A DNA stretch of 64,000 nucleotides from Bryobacterales bacterium. GTDB taxonomy: Bacteria; Acidobacteriota; Terriglobia; Bryobacterales; Bryobacteraceae. This document shows positions 8,570-17,279 of the stretch, one piece after another (position 1 is the first letter of the stretch; every line of letters begins with the position of its first letter). Position numbers and translations under genes: made by a program. The notes beneath the pieces were generated by a model, which ran no database searches, was not told the DNA's origin, and was given only the letters and a program-made list of their open reading frames with translations. The stretch covers positions 1-64,000 of the forward strand of contig JADLBD010000110.1 in assembly GCA_020847975.1 (NCBI GenBank), written 5' to 3'.

Positions 8570-9343
8570 ATGCGATACACAGGCCGTACGAGTGGATATC
8601 TGAGTTCGGAATATTTCCCCACTGGCGTGAAATGGCTGCTCATCAGCAACACGGCGCTGTTTCTGTTGTATTTCTTCGCCGTGCGCGCGGACCTGGGCGG
8701 GCTATTTTACCCGTTCGGGCTGATTCCGAACCAGGTGCTGGGGTCGTTTGCCGTCTGGCAACTGTTCACCTACATGTTCCTGCACGACCCGTACGGGTTT
8801 GGGCACATTCTGTTCAACATGCTGACCCTGTGGATGTTCGGAACCGACCTGGAGCGGACCTGGGGACGGCGGGCGTTTCTCAAGTATTATTTTCTTTGCG
8901 GTATCGGCGCCGGGCTGTGCGTGGTGTTCGGCAACGCGCTGTTCGGGAGCATGAACACGCGCACGATTGGAGCCTCGGGCGCAATCTACGGGTTGCTGCT
9001 GGCTTTTGGGGTTCTGTATCCCGACCGGATCGTCTACTTCAGTTTTCTGTTCCCGATTAAGGCGAAGTACTTCGTGATGATCTTCGGGGCCATCGCGTTC
9101 TTGAGTTCCTTCGGAGGAAGTGGCGGCGGCGTGAGCCACGTAGCGCATCTTGGGGGAATGATCTTCGGATACGCCTATCTGAAGGGGGCGTTGAGCCGGA
9201 GGCGGTATTCGCCACGCGTGAATCCAATGGAATGGGCGGCGCGGCGCTACCAGCAGTGGAAGGTGGAGCGCGCGAAGAGGAAATTCCAGGTGTACATGCG
9301 GAAACAACAGAATGACCGCGACCGTGGTCCCTATGTCCACTGA
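8570..9343 (+). CDS. Rhomboid family intramembrane serine protease
   Basis: 257 aa from the ATG at 8570; a GTG at 8534 would extend it into the divergent gene's promoter region. Six to seven transmembrane segments. The catalytic Ser is in GASGAIYG (Ser136) and the catalytic His in SHVAHLGG (His193). The conserved loop HILFNMLTLWMFG and the ERTWG segment are typical of rhomboids. A basic cytosolic tail follows (RRYQQWKVERAKRKFQ). It cleaves membrane-anchored substrates within the bilayer; the target is unknown. The stop is 9 nt before the TauE-family gene. Confidence 0.93.
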   Translation: MRYTGRTSGYLSSEYFPTGVKWLLISNTALFLLYFFAVRADLGGLFYPFGLIPNQVLGSFAVWQLFTYMFLHDPYGFGHILFNMLTLWMFGTDLERTWGRRAFLKYYFLCGIGAGLCVVFGNALFGSMNTRTIGASGAIYGLLLAFGVLYPDRIVYFSFLFPIKAKYFVMIFGAIAFLSSFGGSGGGVSHVAHLGGMIFGYAYLKGALSRRRYSPRVNPMEWAARRYQQWKVERAKRKFQVYMRKQQNDRDRGPYVH

Positions 9344-9352
9344 CGCCGGGAA

Positions 9353-10210
9353 ATGAGTGGGATGAGTCCGGATTCCGTCCTCGCGCTTTCGTTATACATC
9401 GGGGGCGGTTCGCTGCTGGCGGGACTGATCGGGGCGATGACGGGTCTTGGCGGGGGTGTCGTGATTGTGCCGATGCTGACGCTGGGCTTCGGGATTGACA
9501 TTCGATACGCGATTGGCGCGTCGCTGGTATCCGTAATCGCCACCAGTTCGGGGGCAGCCGCGGCCTACGTACGCGAAGGATTCACCAATATCCGCGTGGG
9601 AATGTTCCTCGAGATCGCCACCAGTCTCGGCGCGATTCTGGGCGCGCACCTGACAACCGTGGTGAATCCGGCCTGGATCGGCGTGATCTTTGGTATCGTG
9701 CTTCTCCATTCGGCGTACACATCGCTTTCGCCGCACGGCGATTCAAAGGAAACCGGTGACTCGTCGGGAAGGCTGGCGCAGTTGCTGCGAATGGACGGGA
9801 CGTATCCGGGCCCGGACGGTCCGCGGAGCTACCACGTGGGATCGATCCCGGCTGGTTTTGGGTTGATGGGAGTAGCTGGAGTGCTGGCAGGCTTGCTCGG
9901 CATCGGCTCGGGCGCCGTCAAGGTGCTGGCCATGGATCGCGCAATGAAACTGCCGTTCAAGGTTTCGACAACGACAAGCAATTTCATGATTGGCGTGACG
10001 GCAGCGGCGGGGGCGGGTGTTTTTCTGGGCCGCGGATATATCGAGCCTGGCCTGGCGATGCCGGTGATGCTTGGGGTGCTTGCGGGGTCCCTCATCGGGG
10101 CACGGTTGTTAACGAGGATGCCGGCGCGAAAACTGCGGCTGCTGTTCGCCGGGGTGGTTGCGGTATTGGCCGTCGAGATGATCTACAACAGCGTGACGGG
10201 GCGAATCTGA
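9353..10210 (+). CDS. TauE/SafE family sulfite/anion exporter permease
   Basis: 285 aa. The N-terminal repeat begins GLIGAMTGLGGGVVIVPML and the C-terminal repeat has AGLLGIGSGAVKVLAMD, the duplicated glycine-rich motif of TauE/SafE (DUF81) permeases. About eight transmembrane segments. By family it moves sulfite, sulfonate-derived or other small organosulfur anions across the inner membrane. The final TGA overlaps the ATG of the DUF1634 gene (TGATG at 10208-10212). These two families are commonly adjacent, supporting a joint function. Confidence 0.9.
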   Translation: MSGMSPDSVLALSLYIGGGSLLAGLIGAMTGLGGGVVIVPMLTLGFGIDIRYAIGASLVSVIATSSGAAAAYVREGFTNIRVGMFLEIATSLGAILGAHLTTVVNPAWIGVIFGIVLLHSAYTSLSPHGDSKETGDSSGRLAQLLRMDGTYPGPDGPRSYHVGSIPAGFGLMGVAGVLAGLLGIGSGAVKVLAMDRAMKLPFKVSTTTSNFMIGVTAAAGAGVFLGRGYIEPGLAMPVMLGVLAGSLIGARLLTRMPARKLRLLFAGVVAVLAVEMIYNSVTGRI

Positions 10211-10599
10211 TGCCGATAGAAGCGACAAACCAGGAGGCGCGGCACCGACTCGAGATGCGGTTAGGGACACTGCTGCGAGTGGGGGTAAGCACGGCTGCGG
10301 CCGTGGTGATGATTGGGGGAGCATTGTTCCTGTCGAGACATGGGATGGACCGGCCTGCGTACCATACGTTTCACGGCGGCCCCTCCGATCTGCGGACGCT
10401 TCCGGGAATCCTTGAGGGCGCACTTCGTTTGCGGGAGCGAGAGGTGATTCAGTTCGGGTTGGTGCTGCTGATCGCAACTCCCATCGCAAGAGTGGCTTTC
10501 TCCGTATTCGCTTTTCTTCATGAGCGCGACTGGTTATATGTGGGGATTTCCGCGTTTGTGCTCGTATTGCTGCTGTACGGTCTAACCAGCGCGGTTTAG
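10210..10599 (+). CDS. DUF1634 membrane protein, partner of TauE/SafE permease
   Basis: 129 aa with three hydrophobic helices, at about 22-42 (VGVSTAAAVVMIGGALFL), 80-100 (VIQFGLVLLIATPIARVAFS) and 108-127. It resembles DUF1634 proteins, which are usually encoded next to TauE/SafE permeases. It starts within the permease stop codon, so the two are translationally coupled. Role unknown; possibly an auxiliary subunit. The 3' end overlaps the convergent gene at 10596 by 4 nt. Confidence 0.8.
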   Translation: MPIEATNQEARHRLEMRLGTLLRVGVSTAAAVVMIGGALFLSRHGMDRPAYHTFHGGPSDLRTLPGILEGALRLREREVIQFGLVLLIATPIARVAFSVFAFLHERDWLYVGISAFVLVLLLYGLTSAV

Positions 10600-11078
10600 A
10601 CGGTCGCGTTCGGGTGCGCCGGGTGGGCGTCCCACCGGTGAGCCAACTGGTTGGCAAGGTGATGGAGCGGGGGCACGATGACGAGGGGGATGCCGCGGTA
10701 AGCGGTCACCAGAAGGCTGCCCCAAACGAAGAGGAACCCGAAATTCCAGGCGAAGCGGGCTTCACCGGCGACGGTTGACAGAAACCAGGGCGCCGACTCT
10801 TCCACAACCCAAAGGGCAAAGGCGGCCGTGGCCCAGAACGCGGTGAGCAACATGGAATGGAACGCGTGAAAGCGAACCGCGAACATACGGCCGTAGTCTC
10901 TCAAGCAAAGCATCACCAGGCCGCTGAGAGGTCCGGCCAGGTAGCACAGGAGACGAGCCTCGTTATCGGGAAATCGGCCCGTAATCTGATTACGGAAAGC
11001 GGTGAAGATTTTTTGGAACCGGTTATTTGTCACTTGGCGCCTCCACGGATAAACGTGCAATCGCCGTGCCAAAACCAT
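10596..11078 (-). CDS. Predicted inner-membrane protein (Tic20/DUF4870-like)
   Basis: 160 aa. After a basic N-terminus of about 40 residues comes NEARLLCYLAGPLSGLVML, then the RFHAFHSML element and two more hydrophobic helices. The pattern of a first helix, a short loop ending in RFHA-x-HS and helices two to four matches DUF4870/Tic20-like small membrane proteins. Function unknown. The exact start is uncertain, since the first 35 residues are poorly protein-like. It converges with DUF1634. Confidence 0.6.
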   Translation of the reverse strand: MVLARRLHVYPWRRQVTNNRFQKIFTAFRNQITGRFPDNEARLLCYLAGPLSGLVMLCLRDYGRMFAVRFHAFHSMLLTAFWATAAFALWVVEESAPWFLSTVAGEARFAWNFGFLFVWGSLLVTAYRGIPLVIVPPLHHLANQLAHRWDAHPAHPNATV

Positions 11079-11143
11079 CCACGCTTGGATTGATTGATCC
11101 TGAAAGACTTAGGACTGAGCCGTGAGGTGAGGCAGCGTAAGAC

Positions 11144-11950
11144 TTACCAGGCGGTCCACCCACCGTCCACGACCAGGTTGTGCCCGGTGACGTAGGACGA
11201 AGCCTCGGAGGCGAGGTATACCACGGCGCCTTTGAGGTCAGACTCGTTTCCCATGCGGCCTAGTGGAGTCTTCGATTCGTAGTTTTTCACGAACACATTA
11301 TCGTAGTCCGGGCGGGATGAGAGTTTCGGGTCATAAAATCCGCCAGGGGTAATACAGTTGACGCGGATCTGATGAGGGGCAAGGTAAGTTGCCAGATAGC
11401 GGGTAAGTTGTACGACCCCCGCTTTAGCCGCGCCGTAGTTGGGCGGATTATTGAGACCGGAGCGTCCATAGATGCGGTGGTCGGGGGAGACAAGGCCATA
11501 GATGCTGGCAATATTCACAATCACTCCAGAGCGGTGGGCGCGCATTGTTTCGCTGACGGCCTGGCTGCAGAGGAAAGTTCCCGTAAGCGCTCCCGTAAGG
11601 GAGGATTCGAACTCCTCCGCGGACATCTCCTCGAACGGTCTTGCGACTCCACTATAGGCGTTGTTGATGAGGATATCGATCTTGCCGAATTGGGCGAGAA
11701 CCGCCCGCGCCATGGAGTGAACAGATTCCCGATTGGTGATATCGGCAGCGACGGCGAATGAGCGAGGGTGGCCTTGTTTCAGGAGCGCATCGGCCTTGGC
11801 CTGGCAGCGCTCGAGATTGCGGGAAGCGACCACGACATGAGCGCCCGCCTCGGCGAGGGCGTCGCACATTTGCGAACCGAGGCGCCCGGCGCCCCCGGTG
11901 ACGATGGCTACTTTCCCTTGCAGGCGAAAGAGATCCCAGATGGCAGGCAT
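11144..11950 (-). CDS. Short-chain dehydrogenase/reductase (SDR)
   Basis: 268 aa, classical SDR. The cofactor motif TGGAGRLG (18-25) is followed by NNAYSG (96-101), Ser149 and the catalytic pair Tyr172/Lys176 in NYGAAKAG. The C-terminal SSYVTGHNLVVDGGW motif is typical. It probably oxidises or reduces a sugar, polyol or sugar-acid hydroxyl with NAD(P). It is the last gene of a three-gene minus-strand run: aldo/keto reductase, DHDPS-family lyase, SDR. The gap to the lyase is only 5 nt. Confidence 0.9.
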   Translation of the reverse strand: MPAIWDLFRLQGKVAIVTGGAGRLGSQMCDALAEAGAHVVVASRNLERCQAKADALLKQGHPRSFAVAADITNRESVHSMARAVLAQFGKIDILINNAYSGVARPFEEMSAEEFESSLTGALTGTFLCSQAVSETMRAHRSGVIVNIASIYGLVSPDHRIYGRSGLNNPPNYGAAKAGVVQLTRYLATYLAPHQIRVNCITPGGFYDPKLSSRPDYDNVFVKNYESKTPLGRMGNESDLKGAVVYLASEASSYVTGHNLVVDGGWTAW

Positions 11951-11955
11951 AAACT

Positions 11956-12855
11956 TCAGGCGGAGACCCGCGGTCCGGCAAAAGGCATGTCGCGGAAACT
12001 GGAGTTTGCGAGGTCGAGGAGGAGTTGTTCTTCTTCCACCGGGGTTAAGGAACGCCGCGGAGCGACGGCATCGCCGCAGGGAATGCCGGCCCAGGTCATC
12101 ATGCGCTTGACGGCGGAGATGGACGGGTACCGAAGGACCAGAGCCACCAACTCATTCACCAGGGTCTGGCTTTCCATTGCGCCCTTCCAGTCATTCGCGT
12201 TCGCTTTGCGGTAGATATCGAGAAAGAGTTCCGGCACGAGATTGTAAAAGGTTCCAATGCCGCCATCGGCGCCCATCAGCAATCCGGCGGCGAGGACTTC
12301 GTCGTGGCCGTTGTAGACGGTGTAGCCATGTTTCTTAAGCTGCTGGAGGCGGAAGAGGTTAAAGTCAGTGTATTTCAAGCCGGCCACATTGGGAATTTCA
12401 CACAGCTCGAGAATCTGACCGGTGCTGGTAATGGCGGGGGCGAGAGCAGGAAAGAAGTACACGAGGAAAGGGACTTCCGTGTTGGCGGCCAGAGCCTGAT
12501 AGTAACTCTTGATTTCGGCAAAGGAATAGACGCCGATGGGCGGCAGGCTGCTGACGGCGGTGACGCCGATGCGCGAGGCGTGGCGGGTAAGTTGAATGGC
12601 GTCCGCGGTGCGATGGGCGCCGATGTGGATAATTACTTTCGCCTCGCGTGGAGAATTGGCAACGGAAATCTCCGCGACTTTCATCCGGTCCTCGAGTGAA
12701 AGGAGGGGCCCTTCTCCGGTTTGTCCCGCGACATAAATGCCGTGAACGCCGGCGGAATAGAGACGCTCGAGAAGCTGCTGGTAAGCCGCGGCGTGGAATT
12801 TGCCGTGTTGGTCAAGGGGCGTCAGGATCGCGGGAAGAATGCCGTTCAGTGTCAT
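11956..12855 (-). CDS. DHDPS/N-acetylneuraminate lyase family aldolase
   Basis: 299 aa TIM-barrel class I aldolase. Seen are AGQTGEGPLLS (43-53, equivalent of the G-T-T-G-E substrate loop), Tyr133 in VYFFPA and the Schiff-base Lys161 in GLKYTD. Substrate-defining residues differ from true DapA (the usual arginine is not evident), and its neighbours are oxidoreductases, so a 2-keto-3-deoxy sugar acid or sialic-acid-type lyase is more likely than lysine biosynthesis. It sits between SDR and aldo/keto reductase genes. Confidence 0.85.
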   Translation of the reverse strand: MTLNGILPAILTPLDQHGKFHAAAYQQLLERLYSAGVHGIYVAGQTGEGPLLSLEDRMKVAEISVANSPREAKVIIHIGAHRTADAIQLTRHASRIGVTAVSSLPPIGVYSFAEIKSYYQALAANTEVPFLVYFFPALAPAITSTGQILELCEIPNVAGLKYTDFNLFRLQQLKKHGYTVYNGHDEVLAAGLLMGADGGIGTFYNLVPELFLDIYRKANANDWKGAMESQTLVNELVALVLRYPSISAVKRMMTWAGIPCGDAVAPRRSLTPVEEEQLLLDLANSSFRDMPFAGPRVSA

Positions 12856-12903
12856 GTAGTTCCATTCCAGTCTACGACATTGGAGGAAGGGTAACGGAAC
12901 GAG

Positions 12904-13839
12904 TCAGGTCAATTCCCGCCAATGAGTGGGGTTTACCAGGGATTCCTCTTCGATGCCGAACCTGCCGAGGACATCGAGAGCGCCGCCGTCGAGGGGACCT
13001 TTTGCCGCGGCACGCACGTTGGCCTCGAGTTCCTCAATGGTGCGAACACCGATGAGCACGGTGGAGACCGCATCGTAGGAAAGGCAGAAGCGCAGGGATG
13101 TCTCGGCGAGTTCATTCGGGGTGATTGAAAAGGCCGCACATGCCTCCAGAGCCTTGTCTCGCAGTTTTGCAAGTTGCGGAGGCACGTCATGGACGCGGCT
13201 GGTAAGGACGCCCCGGAGGAAGGCTGACCGAATCAGGATTCCAACTCCGGAGCGAGAGGCTTGGGGAAAGACTCTCTGGCTCATCTTGGCGTCGAGGAAA
13301 TTAAACGGAACCTGAAGGGTGTGGATCTCCCGGTGCTGTAGAGCGCGCAGGGCCACGGGCTCTCCGTAAAGGCTAGCCCCGGCATGGCGGATCTTGCCGC
13401 TCTGACGGAGGCGCAACAAGGCATCGAGCAGTTCGCCGCGGGCGAGGAGGTCCTCGGTGGTGTTGTGAATCTGAAGGAGGTCGATGGTTTCGACATGTAA
13501 AGCGCGGAGGCTGCTTTCCACGGAATCCAGGATGTGCTGGCGAAGTTGGCCGGGCGGGAGCGAGTCCGGCGCCGCGAATTTCGTGCTGATGTGGGGGCGT
13601 GGATGGAGGTCGTGGAGAGTCCGGCCGATGATGGCCTCGGAGTCGCCATAGGCCCGTGCGGTGTCGAGGAAGTTGATGCCCAGTTCCACGGCGCGATGGA
13701 GAATGCGGGCAGCGTCGGCTGGATCAGGGCGTTTGAAGTGGTCACTCCCGCGAAAACCGTAGTCCATGCCGAGTTCCACGGTGCCTAGCGAGATAGTGGA
13801 AACTCTCAGTCCGGTGCTGCCAAGGAGCCGGCGATGCAT
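12904..13839 (-). CDS. Aldo/keto reductase
   Basis: 311 aa. The AKR tetrad is visible: Asp59 in NFLDTARAYG, Tyr64, Lys87 in STKF and His125 in LLQIHN. Phosphate-binding residues lie in the VLIGVRTIEELEANV segment near the C-terminus. It would be a NAD(P)H-dependent sugar or aldehyde oxidoreductase, and is likely first in the aldo/keto reductase-lyase-SDR operon. It is divergent from the Tat-signal glycosidase-like gene with 67 nt between the starts. Confidence 0.9.
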   Translation of the reverse strand: MHRRLLGSTGLRVSTISLGTVELGMDYGFRGSDHFKRPDPADAARILHRAVELGINFLDTARAYGDSEAIIGRTLHDLHPRPHISTKFAAPDSLPPGQLRQHILDSVESSLRALHVETIDLLQIHNTTEDLLARGELLDALLRLRQSGKIRHAGASLYGEPVALRALQHREIHTLQVPFNFLDAKMSQRVFPQASRSGVGILIRSAFLRGVLTSRVHDVPPQLAKLRDKALEACAAFSITPNELAETSLRFCLSYDAVSTVLIGVRTIEELEANVRAAAKGPLDGGALDVLGRFGIEEESLVNPTHWRELT

Positions 13840-13906
13840 TACCCAACGTAGTGTATCGCGAACGTTGATAAAATTCCTAGACCCGCTTTACGGAGACTTT
13901 ACGGAG

Positions 13907-15367
13907 ATGAACCGACGGCAATTTCTACAGGCTGCGGCTATCGCCGCCCCCCTGGCTGGGGCGCGGTCTCCGATTGAGATCGGCGGAAGAAAGCAACTGT
14001 TCTTCGACGGCCGGTTTGTCGAGCAGAGCAGAGGCGTGAAGAGGGTGACGAATCCACCGGTGAGGCGGCAGCCGGTTCTTTTTCCGGCTCGCGAGTGGGA
14101 GAGCACGCACATTGGGAGTTATCTCTCAGTATTGGATGACGATGGGGTGTACAAACTGTGGTACATGAGTTTTGCGGGTAAGGGTCTACCGCGTCTGTGC
14201 TATGCGACCTCGACGGACGGAGTGAACTGGGAGCGGCCGGAACTGGGACTGGTGGAGTATCGCGGCTCGGCGACGAATATCGTGATTGCGGCGTTTCGGG
14301 AGGGGTGTGTGATGCGGGACCCGGTGGCTCCTCCCGGCCGGCGCTACAAGACACTGATGTCGCTGGGGGGTAAAGGGGGCACGTTACGGGTGCTGGCCTC
14401 AGCGGATGGTTTGCACTGGAAGGATGAATATCCCGTGCTTCCCTTTCACGCCGATAGCATGAATGTGCTGTTCTGGGACGAGCGGATTCGGAAGTACGCA
14501 GCCTATCTGCGCGGATGGAATCCTTTGCGGGTAGCGCCGCGGACGGAAATCGAGCGGGAGCGCATCCTTTCTCCATGGAGCACCGGAAAGGCGGAGAATG
14601 TGCGCGAGTTGTGGGGCGCGAGTTCGCCTCCGGCTTTGAGCACCGAGTTTCCAACGGTGCTTCGCTCCGACGAGCGTGATCCGGCGCCTTGTGACATCTA
14701 CACCCCCAATGTTCAGTTGTATCCGTGGGCAGAGGACGCGTACTTCGCGTTTCCGTCGATATTCCGGCACACCAAGCGGGCGACGGAGCGCATTCCGCTC
14801 TCGGGTGTCGTGGAGACGCAACTGGCGGTGAGCCGAGATGGAATTCTGTTCGACCGCATGGACCGGCGCCCGTATGTGGGGCTCGGCGTGGAGGGGGAAG
14901 CCGACAGCCGGAATGCCTACATGGGGTATGGGATGATCCGGCGAGGGGATGAGATCTACATGTATTACGGGGGTGGCGCAGCAGACCATGGGGCGCATCT
15001 GGTGACGCCTGGGGGCAAGCCAGCGGCGAGCGCATTGTTTCTGGCGGTGCAGCGATTGGACGGATTTGTGTCCATGGATGCGGAAGATGAAGGGGAGATC
15101 ATCACACCCCTGGTGAGGTTCGAGGGACACGAACTGCAACTGAACGTGGACACTGGGGCCATGGGGTCGATCGGCGTGGAGATGCAGGATGCGGAAGGAC
15201 GTCCGGTGAAGGGCTTCACTGAAGCAGATTGTGAACCGATCATCGCAAACGATGTAGGCCACGTGGTGCAATGGAAGGGATCCGATGCCGGCCTGATGCA
15301 AGGCCGGGCCATGCGGTTACGGCTGACGATGCGGCGGACGAAGCTGTACGCCTTCCAATTTGCTTAG
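13907..15367 (+). CDS. Exported glycosidase-like five-bladed propeller protein
   Basis: 486 aa from the ATG at 13907, chosen because it starts a Tat-type signal (MNRRQFLQAAAIAAPLAGA). The frame extends upstream to 13766, but that part is inside the divergent gene. The body has repeated beta-propeller-like elements: YKLWYMSFAGK, LCYATSTDGVNWERP, LRVLASADGLHWKDE, and Asp-rich turns as in the GH32/GH43/GH130 clan. No family-specific catalytic triad could be assigned with certainty. A sugar-polymer hydrolase or phosphorylase-like role is inferred. The ribosome-binding site lies in a 10-bp tandem duplication (13887-13896 and 13898-13907). Confidence 0.65.
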   Translation: MNRRQFLQAAAIAAPLAGARSPIEIGGRKQLFFDGRFVEQSRGVKRVTNPPVRRQPVLFPAREWESTHIGSYLSVLDDDGVYKLWYMSFAGKGLPRLCYATSTDGVNWERPELGLVEYRGSATNIVIAAFREGCVMRDPVAPPGRRYKTLMSLGGKGGTLRVLASADGLHWKDEYPVLPFHADSMNVLFWDERIRKYAAYLRGWNPLRVAPRTEIERERILSPWSTGKAENVRELWGASSPPALSTEFPTVLRSDERDPAPCDIYTPNVQLYPWAEDAYFAFPSIFRHTKRATERIPLSGVVETQLAVSRDGILFDRMDRRPYVGLGVEGEADSRNAYMGYGMIRRGDEIYMYYGGGAADHGAHLVTPGGKPAASALFLAVQRLDGFVSMDAEDEGEIITPLVRFEGHELQLNVDTGAMGSIGVEMQDAEGRPVKGFTEADCEPIIANDVGHVVQWKGSDAGLMQGRAMRLRLTMRRTKLYAFQFA

Positions 15368-15414
15368 AAGCCGGGCAGTGGAGATGGAGGCGGCGGTTCG
15401 CGAGTGAGTTGTCT

Positions 15415-15936
15415 CTAGCCGGGATAGAAGTGAAACTCCCAATACCTTCCAGCGGCATTCCACGAGGCGGTGTTGACGATAACGGATGCGACCTTGGGTT
15501 TCCCGCCTGGCTGGTAGGCTACATTGATGGAAACGTTGTTGAGAATAGTATTGGACACGGGCGCAGTACCCAGTTGGGGGAAGAACGGGACAAGCAGTTG
15601 GGCGTAGTTGATGACGTCCTGATTGGTCCAGTTTATTGGGAACTTCGTCCCTGGAGCGCCCCCATAGTTCGAGAGCCAGGAGGAGATGTGTTTTCGCTGA
15701 TGGCTATCCACAAGGATGCTGAAACTGGCCTGGTTGGCGTGCGTGATGACGTAGTTGCCGCCTTGCCAACTGCCGGCGGGATAGGGGGCTTGCGGGGCGG
15801 GCGGCGTATCGTCGTAGCGGTCTCCGCTTTTCCAGGCCTTTGCGCTGGAAGGATTGGAGGCGGGAAGGCCGGGCGGGGGAGGGGCGGTGACGCCGTCATC
15901 GGGAGTCCAGGTGGTTCCATACAAAGTCCACATCAT
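15415..15936 (-). CDS. Hypothetical protein with proline-rich N-terminus
   Basis: 173 aa. It has a good ribosome-binding site (AGGAG about 10 nt before the ATG), and there are two adjacent ATGs. The N-terminal third is low-complexity (VTAPPPPGLP, TPPAPQAPYP); the rest is polar and beta-prone with several Asn/Trp residues. There is no signal peptide or membrane helix, and I do not recognise the family. The minus-strand orientation between two plus-strand genes implies its own promoter, which I could not place. Confidence 0.55.
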   Translation of the reverse strand: MMWTLYGTTWTPDDGVTAPPPPGLPASNPSSAKAWKSGDRYDDTPPAPQAPYPAGSWQGGNYVITHANQASFSILVDSHQRKHISSWLSNYGGAPGTKFPINWTNQDVINYAQLLVPFFPQLGTAPVSNTILNNVSINVAYQPGGKPKVASVIVNTASWNAAGRYWEFHFYPG

Positions 15937-16044
15937 AATTTGTTGCTCCTAGTCATCAAATGCCAGCATGGAGAGTGGCAGGAATACGGGATTAGTCATT
16001 AGTTTAGCTGAGGATTGAGGGGCCGGTAAAGAAAGGAATCCTAA

Positions 16045-17205
16045 TTGAGAATTACGAGAATTACAGATATTGTTGTCCAAATTCGCTCTGAAATTCGGAA
16101 TGCGTATATCAGCTTTGCCGAGATGACGGCTTCCGCCGTGGCGATTCACACGGACATGGAGCGGAACGGAAAACCGGTCACCGGCTACGGCTTCAACTCG
16201 AACGGACGGTATTCGCAAAGCGGCCTGCTGCGGGACCGGATGATTCCGCGTCTGCTTGCGGCGGACCCGCGCGCGCTGCTCGATGAGACGGGAGAAAATC
16301 TGGACCCTGGCAAGGCATGGCGAGTGATGATGGCGAACGAGAAGCCGGGAGGGCACGGAGAGCGGTCCGTCGCCGTGGGAGTTCTCGATATGGCGCTGTG
16401 GGATCTGGCGGCGAAAATAGAAGGCAAGCCGCTGTATCGTGTGCTGGCGGAGCGGTTCCATGGAGGGGGGTGCGACGAGGAGGTCTACGTCTATGCCGCG
16501 GGGGGATACTACTATCCGGGAAAAGAGATCGAAGGTCTGATCGAAGAGATGCGCGGCTATCTGGAACTCGGCTATTCCACCGTAAAGATCAAGATCGGCG
16601 GGGCTCCGCTCGAGGACGACTTGCGCAGGATTGAGGCGGTGTTGGGGATCCTTGGCCCAGGACAGGATCTGGCAGTGGACGCCAACGGGCGGTTTGACCG
16701 CAAGACAGCGATCGAATACGCGGAAGCGCTGAACCGCTATTCCCTGAAATGGTATGAGGAACCATGCGAGCCCCTCGATTTCGAGATCCACGCCGAGGTA
16801 GCGCAAGTATCGAAGAACCCGGTGGCAACTGGAGAAAACCTGTTCTCCGTCCATGATGCGCGAAACCTGGTTCGCTACGCTCATATGAAACCGGAACTGG
16901 ACTACCTGCAATTTGATCCGGCGCTGTCTTATGGGGTGGTGGAGTACCTGCGAATTCTGGATATGTTACGCGAGAATGGCTGGTCTTCGCGAAGGTGCAT
17001 CCCGCACGGGGGACACCAGATGGCGCTGCATGTGGCGGCGGGATTAGGATTACACGGAAACGAATCGTACCCCGGAGTGTTCCAGCCATTCGGGGGATTT
17101 GCAGACGGCGTTCCCGTTCGCGGCGGCAAAGTGAAACTGCCTGGGGCGCCGGGTATCGGGGTCGAGTTGAAACAGAATCTGTGGGAGGTGTTCCGGGAAT
17201 TGTAG
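16045..17205 (+). CDS. tarD: D(-)-tartrate dehydratase, enolase superfamily
   Basis: 386 aa. The start is a TTG at 16045: an in-frame TAA lies immediately upstream and an AAGGAA site sits 8-13 nt before it. The sequence follows the known Bradyrhizobium D-tartrate dehydratase closely, with GYGFNSNGRY (48-57), NEKPGGHGERSVAVG (98-112), AAGGYYYPGK (151-160), KIKIGG (181-186), VDANGRF (211-217), ATGENLF (261-267) and IPHGGHQM (319-326). Predicted catalytic residues are Lys183 and His321, with Mg2+ ligands Asp212, Glu238 and Glu264. It dehydrates D-tartrate to oxaloacetate. It stands alone, 75 nt before the MscS gene. Assignment rests on recalled similarity, not a search. Confidence 0.87.
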   Translation: MRITRITDIVVQIRSEIRNAYISFAEMTASAVAIHTDMERNGKPVTGYGFNSNGRYSQSGLLRDRMIPRLLAADPRALLDETGENLDPGKAWRVMMANEKPGGHGERSVAVGVLDMALWDLAAKIEGKPLYRVLAERFHGGGCDEEVYVYAAGGYYYPGKEIEGLIEEMRGYLELGYSTVKIKIGGAPLEDDLRRIEAVLGILGPGQDLAVDANGRFDRKTAIEYAEALNRYSLKWYEEPCEPLDFEIHAEVAQVSKNPVATGENLFSVHDARNLVRYAHMKPELDYLQFDPALSYGVVEYLRILDMLRENGWSSRRCIPHGGHQMALHVAAGLGLHGNESYPGVFQPFGGFADGVPVRGGKVKLPGAPGIGVELKQNLWEVFREL

Positions 17206-17279
17206 GCCTCAAGCAGTTGGGTTTCGCGCCAGGACGATTTCGACGGGAACCCACCTGGTCCCAGGGCTGGATCTCATGA

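Noticed and set aside
11600-11625. Sequence like a tRNA T-arm (GGATTCGAACTCC)
   Set aside because: Inside the SDR coding region; no acceptor or anticodon stems around it.
13938-15035. 365-aa minus-strand frame in the glycosidase-like gene
   Set aside because: Pro/Ser/Arg-rich composition typical of a shadow frame.
15949-16911. 320-aa minus-strand frame opposite tarD
   Set aside because: No recognisable features; tarD residues are one-for-one with a known enzyme.
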